From an uncultured Candidatus Saccharibacteria bacterium (lineage in GTDB: Bacteria; Patescibacteriota; Saccharimonadia; Saccharimonadales; Saccharimonadaceae), in assembly GCA_947425245.1 (NCBI GenBank), contig CANDYU010000004.1:1-64000 (forward strand): DNA of 64,000 bases. Reading direction: 5' to 3'. Under the pieces are notes generated by a model. The model was not told where the DNA came from and did not search any database. It worked only from the letters and a program-made list of their open reading frames with translations. Positions 33,303 to 43,413 of the stretch are shown piece by piece; the stretch's first letter is position 1, and every line of letters begins with the position of its first letter. Both the position numbers and the translations under genes were made by a program.

Positions 33303-35471
33303 ATGGAAATTATTAATCCAAGTGGAAAGCAGATGGTAAAGGTCGAGACGGAGTTGATGGGGAAGAAGCTGAGTCTCGAGGTGAATAGAGTGGGTTTTCG
33401 GTCGACGGCGAGTGTCTTAGTGACTTATGGTGATACGGTGGTATTGGGATCGGTGGTGGTGGGGAAGAAACCGGTTGTGCAGGATTTTTTCCCGTTAAGC
33501 GTAGATTACGAAGAGAAGTTTTATGCGGCAGGAAAGATATCGGGATCGAAGTTTATTAAGCGAGAGGGGAAGCCGGCGGATGAGGCGGTGCTGGTCGGGA
33601 GGTTGATTGATCGGCCGATTCGACCGCTGTTCCCGAAGGGGTATCGACAGGAAGTGCAGGTAGTGACGACGGTTTTGTCGATGGATCCGAGTTTTCGGCC
33701 GGATATGGTGGCGATGTTGGCGGCGTCGAGTGCTTTGATGCTGTCGGGAACGCCATTTGACGGTCCAGTGGCGGGGCTAAGGATTGGGCGGATTAACGGG
33801 GAGTTTAAGGCATTTCTGTCGCCGGAAGAGCGTGAGCAGAGTATGCTGGATCTCGTCGTGGCGTGTAAAGATGGTAAAGTGATGATGGTGGAAGCGGGGG
33901 CGAACGAAGTGCCGGAGGTGATGATTATTGAGGCGATGTATTGGGCGGTGAAGAATGTGCAGCCGATGTTGGATTTGCAGAGGGAACTAGTAGAGAAGAT
34001 ACAACCAGAGATGCAGGAATATGAGTTGGTGTTGCCGGACGAGAGTATTCAAGAACGGGTTGACCGATGGTGTGAAGGGAAGCTTGGTGGTCAAGTGCGG
34101 GGGAATGTCTTGGAGAGGCAGAAGATTGTTGATCAGTTGCGAGATGAGATGAACGCGGAATTGGCACTGGAGTTAGGGGAAGGGGAGACGGAAGAAGAGA
34201 AGATTGCTGATTATACGGAGAGGTTGCAGGCGGAGTATGAGCAGGCATTTGAGCTTGCAGTACACCATGAGGTGCGGAGGGGGATTATTGAAGATGGGGT
34301 GCGACCGGATGGACGAAAACTGACAGAGGTGAGGCCGTTATCATCGCAGGTGGGGATTTTGCCAAGGACACATGGATCGTCGTTGTTTACGAGGGGATTG
34401 ACGCAGGCGATGAATATTGTAACACTGGCACCGTTGTCGTTTGCACAGGTGGTGGATACGATGGAGGTGACAGATGGGAAGCGGCGTTACATGCATCATT
34501 ATAACGCCCCTTCTTATACGGTGGGGGAGCCAGGGAGGATTGGTTCGCCAGGACGACGGGAAATTGGACATGGATATTTAGCGGAGCGAGCACTGCTGCC
34601 GATGTTGCCGAGCGAAGAGGATTTTCCGTATGCGATTAGGAGCGTGACGGAGATTATGAGTCAGAATGGTAGTACGAGCATGGCGGCGACTTGTTCGAGT
34701 TGTATGGCTTTGATGGACGCAGGGGTGCCGTTGAAGCGACCGGTGTCGGGGGTGGCGATGGGGTTGATGTTGGATGTTCCGAAGGGGGAGGAAGTGAAGC
34801 CGGAAGACACGGACAAGGCTTATGTTTTGACGGATTTGATGGACGCGGAGGATTTCGCGGGAGATATGGACTTTAAGGTGACTGGCACGACAGAGGGGAT
34901 TACGGCGTTGCAGATGGATATGAAGGTGCATGGTTTGCCGGTGGAGATCCTAGAGAAGGCGATTGAGCAGTCGCATGAGGGGAGGATGTTTATCTTGGAC
35001 CATATGCTGAGTGTTATTCCGGAGCCGAGAAAAGAGATTTCGGTATATGCACCGAGGATTGAGAAGCTGATGGTGAATCCGGATAAGATTGGAGCGATCA
35101 TCGGTAAAGGTGGGGAGACGATTAATAAGATTACTTCTGAGACGGGGGCGATGGTGGATATTGATGATTCGGGGCTAGTGACAGTGTCGGGTGAAAATGA
35201 GGCCATCGAAAAGGCGGTGAACTGGATTCGGGGGCTGGTCGAGGAGCCGGAGGTGGGGAAGATTTATGAGGGAACGGTGGCGACGATCAAAGATTTTGGA
35301 GCTTTTGTGACGATTTTGCCGGGGATTGATGGGATGCTACATGTTAGCCAGATTTCTGATAAGCGAACTCAGAATGTGAGCGATGTACTTAAGGTTGGAC
35401 AGAAGGTGCGAGTGAAGTTAGTGGCGATTGATGAGCGGGGAAGGTTGTCGCTGAGTATGAGGGGGTTGTAG
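33303..35471 (+). CDS. pnp: Polyribonucleotide nucleotidyltransferase (PNPase)
   Basis: 722 residues from ATG 33303, with AGGAAGG upstream; the frame extends to 33126 but lacks a ribosome site there and crosses the promoter. Phosphorolytic 3'-5' RNA decay in a trimeric ring. Two RNase PH domains (PVQDFFPLSVDY, RGLTQAMNI...GEPGRIGSPGRREIGHG), a KH domain (IGAIIGKGGETINKI) and an S1 domain (YEGTVATIKDFGAFVTI) are all present in order. Confidence 0.98.
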   Translation: MEIINPSGKQMVKVETELMGKKLSLEVNRVGFRSTASVLVTYGDTVVLGSVVVGKKPVVQDFFPLSVDYEEKFYAAGKISGSKFIKREGKPADEAVLVGRLIDRPIRPLFPKGYRQEVQVVTTVLSMDPSFRPDMVAMLAASSALMLSGTPFDGPVAGLRIGRINGEFKAFLSPEEREQSMLDLVVACKDGKVMMVEAGANEVPEVMIIEAMYWAVKNVQPMLDLQRELVEKIQPEMQEYELVLPDESIQERVDRWCEGKLGGQVRGNVLERQKIVDQLRDEMNAELALELGEGETEEEKIADYTERLQAEYEQAFELAVHHEVRRGIIEDGVRPDGRKLTEVRPLSSQVGILPRTHGSSLFTRGLTQAMNIVTLAPLSFAQVVDTMEVTDGKRRYMHHYNAPSYTVGEPGRIGSPGRREIGHGYLAERALLPMLPSEEDFPYAIRSVTEIMSQNGSTSMAATCSSCMALMDAGVPLKRPVSGVAMGLMLDVPKGEEVKPEDTDKAYVLTDLMDAEDFAGDMDFKVTGTTEGITALQMDMKVHGLPVEILEKAIEQSHEGRMFILDHMLSVIPEPRKEISVYAPRIEKLMVNPDKIGAIIGKGGETINKITSETGAMVDIDDSGLVTVSGENEAIEKAVNWIRGLVEEPEVGKIYEGTVATIKDFGAFVTILPGIDGMLHVSQISDKRTQNVSDVLKVGQKVRVKLVAIDERGRLSLSMRGL

Positions 35472-35507
35472 GATTAAGATATCCCACCAGAATTAGTATA
35501 AGCATAT

Positions 35508-35775
35508 CCCCAGAGTTTTAGTTACTTGTTTTCGGACCGGATGTCTTCGCATCCCGTCTTCACGGGTGCGAAGCATCCTACGCTCTCGGCAGCAGCCTCC
35601 GAGAGTTCCTCTAACAAGCAACTAAAACTCTGGGGATATACTAATACTACACTGTTGGTGGGGGGAATAGGAAGCTAGTTTCTTAAGGCCCAGTCGCTAG
35701 CCCGTCTTCACGGGTGTCTCCTTCTCCCAAGCGAGCTTCGCTTGGGGTTTAGTCTTAAGTAACTAGCTTCCTAAA
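35508..35775. repeat. Duplicated hairpin block, families A and C (copy 1)
   Basis: Family A (35508-35636) with nested stems, then family C (about 35670-35775) whose arms are AGGAAGCTAGTTTCTTAAG and its near complement ending TAACTAGCTTCCT. The 268-bp block is identical by eye to 45352-45619 and both lead straight into a minus-strand cassette (C14, C17). Confidence 0.9.
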
Positions 35776-36002
35776 CTTATCTAACCTAGTACGCCAGACA
35801 ACGGATGGGGAAGCCGAGATAACGATTAGTGGGGCCATCGGATGGACCAACACTGTTTGTGAAGAAATGGAAAAGGTAGCTTGATGGAGCGGTGACTCCA
35901 GTACCATAAGTTGGAGAAGCAGTACTTGCCCAGTTGTAACCGTCTCTGCCAAGATAGCGTATAGAATTATTAGCAAGATAGAGATACCCGCTACGGACGG
36001 GT
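35776..36002 (-). repeat. Variable cassette C14
   Basis: Encodes PVRSGYLYLANNSIRYLG...ending TNRYLGFPIRCLAY-stop; its 5' border is CCGTCCGTAGCGGG instead of TTCGTCC. Followed upstream by a leader with palindrome half GTATAGTCTATAC at about 36061. Confidence 0.84.
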
Positions 36003-36110
36003 TTTGGTTTACTAACAAGGAAATCTGCGGATTTTATAGGGGTGATTTTGGGTTGAACCCGTATAGTCTATACTAGTTGAGGTAAAATGTATGACGAGAT
36101 TTCATGCGTA
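36003..36110. repeat. Cassette leader upstream of C14
   Basis: GAACCCGTATAGTCTATAC (palindrome), then TAGTTGAGG-AAATGTATGACGAGATTTCAT, which is repeated almost exactly at 55086-55138 in front of the C19 3' end. The TTAATTAA motif is changed to TTACTAAC. Confidence 0.7.
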
Positions 36111-36335
36111 TCTAACCTAGTACACCAGACAACGGATGGGGAAGCCGTTCCAACGATAGTTTGTGCCGTCCGATGGATCTACGCTAGAAGCATCAAGGTT
36201 GAGATATAAACTCGCTAGGCCAGTCGCCCCAGCACTAGTAGTATTTGGGGTTGCAGTGGCGGACCAACCATAACCATTGAATCCGAGTCGGCGTGCTGAA
36301 CTGCGGTCCTCACTGATAGCACCGCTACGGACGAA
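36111..36335 (-). repeat. Variable cassette C15
   Basis: Encodes FVRSGAISEDRSSARRLG...ending NYRWNGFPIRCLVY-stop; one substitution each in the DNA border (TACACC for TACGCC) and the protein end (LVY). Confidence 0.85.
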
Positions 36336-36344
36336 GTTTTTACG

Positions 36345-36570
36345 CTTATCTAGCCTAGTACGCCAGACAACGGATGGGGAAACCGTACCAACGACCGTCT
36401 GGACCGTTCGACGGATTGACGCCACTAGCATAGAAATCGAGGAAGTAACACGTCAAACCAGCAGACCCATTGCCGTAGACGGGCGAAGCCGTAGCTGACC
36501 AATTGTGGCCAACGATGCCAAGAGCCCGGGCAGAGCCGTAGTAGCGACCGACGTACCCGCTACGGACGAA
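36345..36570 (-). repeat. Variable cassette C16
   Basis: Encodes FVRSGYVGRYYGSARALG...ending DGRWYGFPIRCLAY-stop. Core subfamily, closest to C10; in tandem with C15 only 9 bp apart. Confidence 0.89.
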
Positions 36571-36758
36571 GTGGATCAGGAAATTACATTTTTTGATGCG
36601 AAAAAGCAGATGGGCTGATTTGTTGTGGTGGGATTTGCTGGAGTTTATGGTATGAATATGGTTGACTTGTGATAGAAAATCTGGTGAAGTCCTAGTTGTT
36701 ATTTTTGTAATTTATGGTAAGGGATTTAATAATAGGGCAGAAGAGGTGAAACTTAGTA
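36571..36758. other. Intergenic stretch without recognisable content
   Basis: AT-rich DNA between C16 and the promoter at 36759. I see no gene, hairpin or repeat in it. Confidence 0.5.
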
Positions 36759-36787
36759 TTGACAATTGTTGGTAACTGTTCTATACT
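36759..36787 (+). promoter_or_regulatory. Consensus promoter with long leader
   Basis: TTGACA (36759-36764), 17-bp spacer, TATACT (36782-36787). The start codon is about 210 nt further on, unusual here, where most genes are leaderless. Confidence 0.75.
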
Positions 36788-36916
36788 TTAGGGAATGATG
36801 GCAGAATTGAGCCATGCACATTAAGATTTAAAACTATCTAGAAAATAGGAAAAGATTGCAGGATAAGACGATGTCGAGTTAATGATTTGTGAGACCGGGG
36901 TGGTATTTAGTTGGCA

Positions 36917-36974
36917 ATTCTGGATAAGGCTAAGTTTACTAGGATAACTTAGTGGAATTGGCGTTATCCAGAAT
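36917..36974 (+). promoter_or_regulatory. Nested hairpin in the mRNA leader of the 37007 gene
   Basis: ATTCTGGATAA pairs perfectly with TTATCCAGAAT, and inside it CTAAGTT pairs with AACTTAG. The stem ends shortly before the AGGAGG ribosome site at about 36992. Could control translation or be the binding site of a regulator; no T-run, so not a terminator. Confidence 0.6.
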
Positions 36975-37006
36975 AGGGTGACAAAAATATACAGGAGGTT
37001 AGCAAT

Positions 37007-37615
37007 ATGAAAACAATGGAATGGATGGCAAATGCAGGACAGAATCAGGTAGTAAAGCCGGGCATTACGAGGATGATCATGAAGCAGAAGTTTGTGACAG
37101 GGGCACGGGGTATTGAATCTCGGATTTGGTGGCCAGAAAACAGCTCAGCTGGAAAGCGTGTGATGATTCCTGTGAGTAAGATTGTGGTGGCAGTAACGAA
37201 GCTCTATAGGGAGACGAAGAGGGTGTCACGGTCGGCTGTGAACGAGATTATGTTGGCGGTTGCTCAGTGGGGACTGGGCGAGAGTCAGGTCCTGATAGGG
37301 AAGTGTGATGTAGTGACAGGGTGGTTTGATGTTGCTGAGAGTCAGGCTTTGCTTGGGAATGGTAAGCATATGCTGGTTGAGAGGAAATGGTCGACTCAGA
37401 ATGGGCAGTTTGATATCTATCCGGTGATTGGCACGTCAGGTGTGGTGCTCTATGCAGAACAGCGACGGGTTGTCCGTGAACATGACCGAAACGGTGCTGA
37501 TTGGGGTGTTGATTTCATGGTTTTGGATTTGGACAAGATATTGTCTGTGGTGGCGATCGATGTCTTGAGAGAGGCGTATAATCAGGTCGTTCAATCTGCG
37601 TTGGGGGTGTGCTAA
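37007..37615 (+). CDS. Hypothetical protein with regulated leader
   Basis: 202 residues, soluble, moderately basic. Strong ribosome site AGGAGG 9 nt before the ATG. Contains SRSAVNEIMLAVAQWGLGESQVL and a strand-rich C-terminal part ending LREAYNQVVQSALGVC. No motif recognised. It has its own consensus promoter, a structured leader and a terminator, so is an independent unit possibly expressed at high level. Confidence 0.75.
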   Translation: MKTMEWMANAGQNQVVKPGITRMIMKQKFVTGARGIESRIWWPENSSAGKRVMIPVSKIVVAVTKLYRETKRVSRSAVNEIMLAVAQWGLGESQVLIGKCDVVTGWFDVAESQALLGNGKHMLVERKWSTQNGQFDIYPVIGTSGVVLYAEQRRVVREHDRNGADWGVDFMVLDLDKILSVVAIDVLREAYNQVVQSALGVC

Positions 37616-37634
37616 TTTCTAGTAGTTTTTGGTC

Positions 37635-37660
37635 AGCCCAACTTCGGTTGGGCTGTTTTT
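37635..37660 (+). terminator. Terminator
   Basis: AGCCCAACTTCGGTTGGGCT with a stable UUCG loop, then TTTTTG. Confidence 0.92.
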
Positions 37661-37719
37661 GTGTTTAGTTGTAAGCTCGGGGGTCGACATTTTGAAAAAA
37701 ATCATATACAATGCTTAAT

Positions 37720-40116
37720 ATGGTAAATCGGAGGTCAATGTCGAAAAAGACGTCAAAAAAGCGAACTAGTTCAAGTGCGAGGAGTCGTGCTCGATCTAAG
37801 GAGGTGGCACCGGAGCATGAGTTGCCGGGTGGTTTTTGGCGACAAGTTTTAGCGGTGTTGATGCTGGTTTTAGCGGTAGTATTTATCTTTAATTGGTTGG
37901 GGGATGGTGGTCCGGTTTTACAGATGATTGATGAGGGGATTTATTATGGTATCGGGGGTGCGGAGTTTTTGATTCCGGCGATTCTGGTGTGGTTGGCAGT
38001 AAAGATTTTTAGGAGTGAAGACAACCGGATTCCGGCGGTGATGTGGGTGACTTCTTTGTTGATGCTGGTTTGGGTCGCGGGGCTAACTGGGGTGTCGAGT
38101 TATGGAACAGCTGAGGCGAATGGGGGGGTAGTAGGGACGGCTTTGAATGATGCGATGTTCCAGATTGGTAATGCGGGGGTGGCGATATTCATATATGTGG
38201 TGCTGATTTTTGTGACGACGATGTTCATCTTGCAGATGAATCCGGTAACGGTGTTCCGAGCGATTGGGCGAATGTTTAACACTAGTGCGAAGGAAGAGAA
38301 GAAAGCGGCGAAGCTGGCAGTGAAGGAGAAGAAGGCTGCAAAGGGGAAGGCGGTTGAAGAATCGGGTGAGAGGGATGGTCGAATTAAGGTGAATAAGGGG
38401 GTAGCGATCGACGAGGAAGAGGCGGAAAATGAGAAGCCGCTGGTGCCGTTGAAAGCAAAGCTAGGGATGATGGGGAAGCTAGGACGAGGTGCGGAGAAGG
38501 AAGAAGCTAGGGGTAAAGTAGAGAAGGTAGCAGCAGTGCCGGGCAAGGTGGTTTCGGAGACTGATAGAGCTTTGGTGGCGGTGAGTGATCCGAATTGGAA
38601 AATGCCGGCCTTAAGCCTACTGGAGAAGAAACAATCGCCAGCGAATCCGGGTGATATCCAACAGAATGCCCATATTATCAAGACGACTTTGTCGGAGTTT
38701 GGTATTGACGTGGAGATGGAAGGGGCGAATGTGGGTCCGAGGGTGACGCAATATACGATGCGGCCGCCAGCGGGGGTGAACTTGTCAAAGATTTTGGCGA
38801 GGGATAAGGAGTTAGCTTTGAATTTGGCGGTCGATAAGATTAGGATTGAGGCTCCGATTCCGGGAACGAGATTGGTAGGGGTGGAATTGCCGAACGAGAG
38901 GTCGGCGGATGTGCGGCTGAGGAGTGTTCTGGAGAGTCAAGAGTGGAAAAAGGCGACGGAGCCGTTGACTTTTGCGGTAGGTAAGGATATTTCTGGTAAG
39001 TCAGTGGTGGCGAACCTGGCGAAGATGCCACACCTTTTGATTGCAGGTACGACTGGTTCTGGTAAATCGGTGATGACGAATACTTTGATTTCTTCGCTGT
39101 TATACCGGAATGCTCCGAGCGATATGAAATTAATTATTGTGGATCCAAAGCAGGTTGAGATGGCACAGTATGATGGGATTCCGCACCTGTTAACACCGAT
39201 TATTACACAGGTGGAGAAAGCATTGTCGGCTTTGAAATGGGCGGTGAATGAGATGGAGAAACGCTATACGATTATGGCGGAAGAGCGAGTGAAAAACATT
39301 GTCGACTATAATGCGAAAATGGCGAAGAAAGCAGAAGAGGCGGCGAAGGCACAAGGCGAGGCAGGCGGGGAAGGGGAAGAGATAAAAGTGCAGGGGGAGC
39401 AGATGCCGTATATTGTGATTTTGATTGATGAGATGGCAGACTTGATGATGATGGCAGGGAAGGATCTGGAGTTGCCGATTGTAAGGATTGCACAGAAGGG
39501 GCGGGCAGCGGGAATCCATCTTGTGTTGGCAACGCAAAGGCCGGAAGTTAAGGTGATTACTGGTTTGATTAAAGCGAATATTCCGGGTAAGATTGCGTTT
39601 GCGGTGGGTAGCCAGGTTGACTCGCGAGTGATGTTGGATGCGACGGGGGCAGAGAAGCTGCTTGGGAAGGGCGATATGTTGATGTTGACGACAGAGATGA
39701 TGGGGAAGCCGCGAAGGATTCAGGGGGCGTGGGCGAGTGATGAGGACGTGACGAAGGTGACGGATTTCTTGAGGGCGCAGAGAGCTCCTGAATACAATAA
39801 TGAGGTGGTAGCACAACAGGTGCAAATTAAGGGGGTGAGTATGGGGGGTGAAGAGGGGATGTTGGGTCTGGGACGGAAATATGATCCGAATGATCCGGTC
39901 GTACGGAAGGCAATTGAGATTACCTTGAAACAGGGGAAGTTCTCGACTGCGAGCTTGCAGACATGGTTGGGGAAGGGGCATGGGTTTGTGTCGGGTCTGG
40001 CAATCTGGCTGGAGGAAATTGGGGTGATTGGGCCGGCGAATGGGCATAAGCCACGGGATGTCTTAATCAGCTCTATGGAGGAGTTTGAGCAGCTGGCGAA
40101 TGCTGGGGAAGTATGA
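37720..40116 (+). CDS. ftsK: DNA translocase FtsK/SpoIIIE
   Basis: About 798 residues; ATG 37720 is chosen from position after TATACAAT, ATG 37738 being an alternative. A hexameric motor that moves chromosomal DNA through the division septum. N-terminal membrane part with about four helices (residues 35-185), a Lys/Glu/Ala linker, then the motor with Walker A GTTGSGKS, Walker B VILIDEMADLM, and a C-terminal winged helix (gamma domain, KFSTASLQTWLGKGHG) that normally reads KOPS sites. FtsK works with Xer recombinases at dif; a Xer-type gene begins at the end of the window. Confidence 0.96.
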   Translation: MVNRRSMSKKTSKKRTSSSARSRARSKEVAPEHELPGGFWRQVLAVLMLVLAVVFIFNWLGDGGPVLQMIDEGIYYGIGGAEFLIPAILVWLAVKIFRSEDNRIPAVMWVTSLLMLVWVAGLTGVSSYGTAEANGGVVGTALNDAMFQIGNAGVAIFIYVVLIFVTTMFILQMNPVTVFRAIGRMFNTSAKEEKKAAKLAVKEKKAAKGKAVEESGERDGRIKVNKGVAIDEEEAENEKPLVPLKAKLGMMGKLGRGAEKEEARGKVEKVAAVPGKVVSETDRALVAVSDPNWKMPALSLLEKKQSPANPGDIQQNAHIIKTTLSEFGIDVEMEGANVGPRVTQYTMRPPAGVNLSKILARDKELALNLAVDKIRIEAPIPGTRLVGVELPNERSADVRLRSVLESQEWKKATEPLTFAVGKDISGKSVVANLAKMPHLLIAGTTGSGKSVMTNTLISSLLYRNAPSDMKLIIVDPKQVEMAQYDGIPHLLTPIITQVEKALSALKWAVNEMEKRYTIMAEERVKNIVDYNAKMAKKAEEAAKAQGEAGGEGEEIKVQGEQMPYIVILIDEMADLMMMAGKDLELPIVRIAQKGRAAGIHLVLATQRPEVKVITGLIKANIPGKIAFAVGSQVDSRVMLDATGAEKLLGKGDMLMLTTEMMGKPRRIQGAWASDEDVTKVTDFLRAQRAPEYNNEVVAQQVQIKGVSMGGEEGMLGLGRKYDPNDPVVRKAIEITLKQGKFSTASLQTWLGKGHGFVSGLAIWLEEIGVIGPANGHKPRDVLISSMEEFEQLANAGEV

Positions 40117-40147
40117 TGCGGCTCCGGTGTATGCATGAAGGGCAGTA

Positions 40148-41692
40148 ATGAAGAATTACGAGGGAACGAGCAGTAGTGCGGCTGAAAGGGATGGGGTGGA
40201 TTGGTCGATTTTGGAGACTAGTGGGGATTTTGATTGGAAGGAAAGTAATCAAGAGAAAAATGAGCGAGCTCCGTCAGTTTTACGAAAGCTGGGGCGGAAA
40301 GTCTTGGGCGTACTGAACTTTTGGCACAGTCAAAAAGCGGAGACGCGGGTTTTGAATGAGAATGAGAGAGTGCAGGAGGTGCTAGAAGGAGAGCTGAATG
40401 CTAGATTGACAAGAGTAGAGGAGATTCGGAGGCAGGCAGAAGCAGGGAATCCTGAGGTAGAAAGGCGAATGGGGGGGGGTGACAATACGGGGCAGGAGGT
40501 TGAGATTTTTGATTTAAAGGGGTATCCCTTTGCAATGCTAAGCCATGATTTGGAGTATCAAGGTCGGACAGAAAAGGAGTTTGGGGCGAAAAATGCGGTA
40601 GATTTGATTGTAGAAAGGCCGGCATTATGGATGAGGGCGAAGGCAGATGTACTCAATGAGAACAAAGGGGCGGAGCGGGGTTTGAGTGCGGTGACTTTGT
40701 CGACGTCTTATATTAATTCCGGGAGCAATATCGAGACGAGGATGGGGACGGCAGAAGACGGAGAATATCCGGAGTTGTGTTATGGTTTTGATCATGTGGA
40801 GCCGAATTCTTTGTTGGATTTAGCGGAGGCGGATGTGGGGCTATTGAGTGATCAAGAAGAAACATTGGTTAATGAACGCCGGATGAACTTTTTTGAGGAT
40901 GCGGAAGGTAACAATAGGACTGGGGGCTATAATGAAGTGGCAATTAAGCGATATGGTCGAGATGGGATGGCTCGAAGGCCGGATTATATCATTGCTGAGA
41001 ATGGTCAAATTACGGATGAGATGATGAATCATGCGGCGTTTTTTGGAGTGCCGATTATGAATATTGAAAGAGCTTTTTATGATCGTAAATTTGCCGAGAA
41101 GGTAAAAACGGTGTTGCAAGAAGTGAATGTGGGTAGTAAGTTTGAGGAGATTGAGAAGGCAATTGGTACGATTGGTAGTTTGGCGGGTTATGTAGGGCTG
41201 ATGAAGCCGATGATGATGTATGGAGATGGGAAAGAAGGGGATTGGTGGCAGAGGCGAGAGAAGAAGGTGATGGACGAAGCTATATTGCTAGAAGAGGCGG
41301 AGAAGCGGGCGTTGTTGGTTTTGTTATGGGCAGAAAAAGAGAGACGGATAGTGTTTTTTGGGCAGCAACTTGATTTTGAGACTGAGAAGTTTCAAGGTGA
41401 GACGGATCAAGGTGAGAAGTATGAGTTACAATCGGGAGTGCTGAGAGAGTTGACGGTGAGTGCAGAAAGCGGCAAGACGCGGAAGAAGATTGCTAAAGAT
41501 GGAGAGTGGAAATGGGAGGATATCTGGATGGTTGAGGTTGATATGGTGATGAAGGATGGTGGGCGACGAGTTCGGACGCGAGTGTATCGGGACGAGGGGG
41601 AAGAAGGGGAGGCTTTTAGGGAGCTGGCTCCGAAAGTCGTAGGGTATTTGCAGGCACGGTGGCAGAATGAAGAGAGAGCGGCAGATATGTGA
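40148..41692 (+). CDS. Large hypothetical protein downstream of ftsK
   Basis: 514 residues, charged and soluble. No signal peptide or transmembrane helix. Central text such as RRPDYIIAENGQITDEMMNH and FGVPIMNIERAFYDRKFAEK looks like a compact alpha/beta domain in which an Asp/Tyr/Glu surface might bind a ligand. The end is strand-rich (KWEDIWMVEVDMVMKDG). Starts 31 nt after ftsK and may be co-transcribed. Same style as the 12269 gene but not clearly related. Function unknown. Confidence 0.75.
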   Translation: MKNYEGTSSSAAERDGVDWSILETSGDFDWKESNQEKNERAPSVLRKLGRKVLGVLNFWHSQKAETRVLNENERVQEVLEGELNARLTRVEEIRRQAEAGNPEVERRMGGGDNTGQEVEIFDLKGYPFAMLSHDLEYQGRTEKEFGAKNAVDLIVERPALWMRAKADVLNENKGAERGLSAVTLSTSYINSGSNIETRMGTAEDGEYPELCYGFDHVEPNSLLDLAEADVGLLSDQEETLVNERRMNFFEDAEGNNRTGGYNEVAIKRYGRDGMARRPDYIIAENGQITDEMMNHAAFFGVPIMNIERAFYDRKFAEKVKTVLQEVNVGSKFEEIEKAIGTIGSLAGYVGLMKPMMMYGDGKEGDWWQRREKKVMDEAILLEEAEKRALLVLLWAEKERRIVFFGQQLDFETEKFQGETDQGEKYELQSGVLRELTVSAESGKTRKKIAKDGEWKWEDIWMVEVDMVMKDGGRRVRTRVYRDEGEEGEAFRELAPKVVGYLQARWQNEERAADM

Positions 41693-41734
41693 GCAGCTAT
41701 GAATGATGTATGTTAGGATATCCATTTTGAAAAC

Positions 41735-42202
41735 TTGAAGAATGCACAGATTAATAGCTCGTTGAATACGGTGAAAGAAAATACAGCACCACAGCTTGAT
41801 AACACTACAACTGTGATTCAGAATTACGATGTTACTTTGAAGAATGATGGGGATTCGATTACCTATACATTCGATGTAAAGAATAATGGAGATATTGATG
41901 CGAAGATTACGGCGATTGTGATGAATACAGGTGCGAACTTAACTTGTAATTCGACGAGCGGTTCAGCAGCTGATCAAGCAACCCGGAATACGAAGACTTG
42001 TGCGAACTTGAACTACACATTGACTTATGTGGATGGCACGGCGGTGCAAGTGAATGATAAATTGGCGGCTGGGGCTTCGAAGACGATGAAACTAAAATTG
42101 GAGTATAAGTTGCAGCCAAATCAAACTGATTCGGATCTTCCGGACGATGATGTGGCGGTGAGCGATTTAGGGGTTACGATTACTTATGGTCAGGACAGCT
42201 AG
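41735..42202 (+). pseudogene. 5'-truncated surface beta-sandwich protein
   Basis: 155 codons open from a poor TTG without ribosome site. The text QNYDVTLKNDGDSITYTFDVKNNGDIDAKI, later LTYVDGTAVQVNDKLAAG and SDLGVTITY, matches a secreted beta-sandwich family that normally starts with a membrane anchor or pilin-type signal. That N-terminus is missing. The short repeat TTAGGATATCC, common at cassette sites, lies right at the 5' breakpoint (about 41713), suggesting deletion at a repeat. Ends TAG-GATATAG, again a repeat fragment. Confidence 0.65.
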
Positions 42203-42237
42203 GATATAGTCGGTCTGGCAAAAATGAAGCTGAGCAC

Positions 42238-43413
42238 ACGCAAAATTGTTGGGATTGAGACGGGGGTGGGACGAGGTTTGATGTGAACTCGGATCTGAGT
42301 AGGTGGGACAGTACGAACTATTCGAATCCGGCGAACTATTATTATCGAGGTGATAATGATTTAGGTAGGGATTCGTTGGGGAGTCTGTATAGCTACAAAG
42401 CGGCAAGTAATGTTTGTCCGGTAGGGTGGAGATTGCCGATTGGTGGAAAGGGTGGAGATTATTACAACTTGTTGGGAGATTATACATCGGGAACGACGAC
42501 GGCGGTAAATGCGACGAAGAAGTATTTACAGAGTCCGTATTTCTTCGTATATGGCGGATGGGTAGATGGCGAAGACGGTATGGTATATAGCGGTACAAGG
42601 GCGAACTATCGGTCGGCACGGATGACGGGCGATTCGACAGTGTATACATTGGACTTGTCGGTGGGTGATAAAGTGATGAAGTCGATTGCGACGGATGATT
42701 TTCACTGGGGAGAGTCGGTGAGGTGCGTATATGGTGAGCCGGCGACTGAGCCAGAGGATATATATACAGTGGATACGATGCAGGAGCTAACGCCGACATT
42801 GTGTGCGAATACGACATTGGCGGATAGGCAGACTCTTCGGCTGTTGACGGATTCGAGGGACGGGCATAGGTATTGGGTGTCGAAGTTATCGAAAGATGGG
42901 AATTGTTGGATGGTGCAGAACTTGGACTATGACGGTGGTGGGACAAGGTTTGATAAGAACAGTGACTTCTCGAAATGGGATACGGTTGGTTTTCCGGAAC
43001 AGTATTATTATCGTGGGGACTGGGAGGATGGCTTGAGTTCATATGGGACTTTGTATACTTGGCAGTCGGCACAGAATGTTTGTCCGGTAACTTGGCGGTT
43101 GCCGACTGGTGGACCAAGCAGTGAGGAAACGGCTTTGTGGAGTGGGATAGCGAATAGTTTGGCCGGGGTGAATAAACTAGTAGCGGCACCGTTCTATTTC
43201 GTAAAAAGTGGATTCTTTGAGGCGGGGGATGGTCCAGTGTCAGAGGAGGTTGAGGAGTATTGGTGGTCGAGTACGCCGGGGCCACTAGGCGGATATGCGA
43301 TGGCGATTAATACGAAAGGTCGGCAGTATATACGGTCGAGTAGCGATGAGGGCAACACGGGAGGAGGAAGCTATTGGGGCGAGTCGGTGCGATGTATGAT
43401 GTCGGGAAATTGA
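42238..43413 (+). pseudogene. 5'-truncated FISUMP-domain surface protein (two repeats)
   Basis: In one frame a TGA lies just before DGGGTRFDVNSDLSRWD, which aligns to the second repeat text DGGGTRFDKNSDFSKWD. So the upstream part of this protein is lost and the open frame (GTG 42283) is a remnant of about 376 codons. Each repeat has YYYRGD, NVCPVxWRLP and ends WGESVRC, typical of Fibrobacter-succinogenes-major paralog (FISUMP) domains. The ends APFYFVKSGFF and ESVRCM correspond to the FVRSG and PIRC borders of the cassettes, which identifies what the cassettes encode. Confidence 0.7.
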
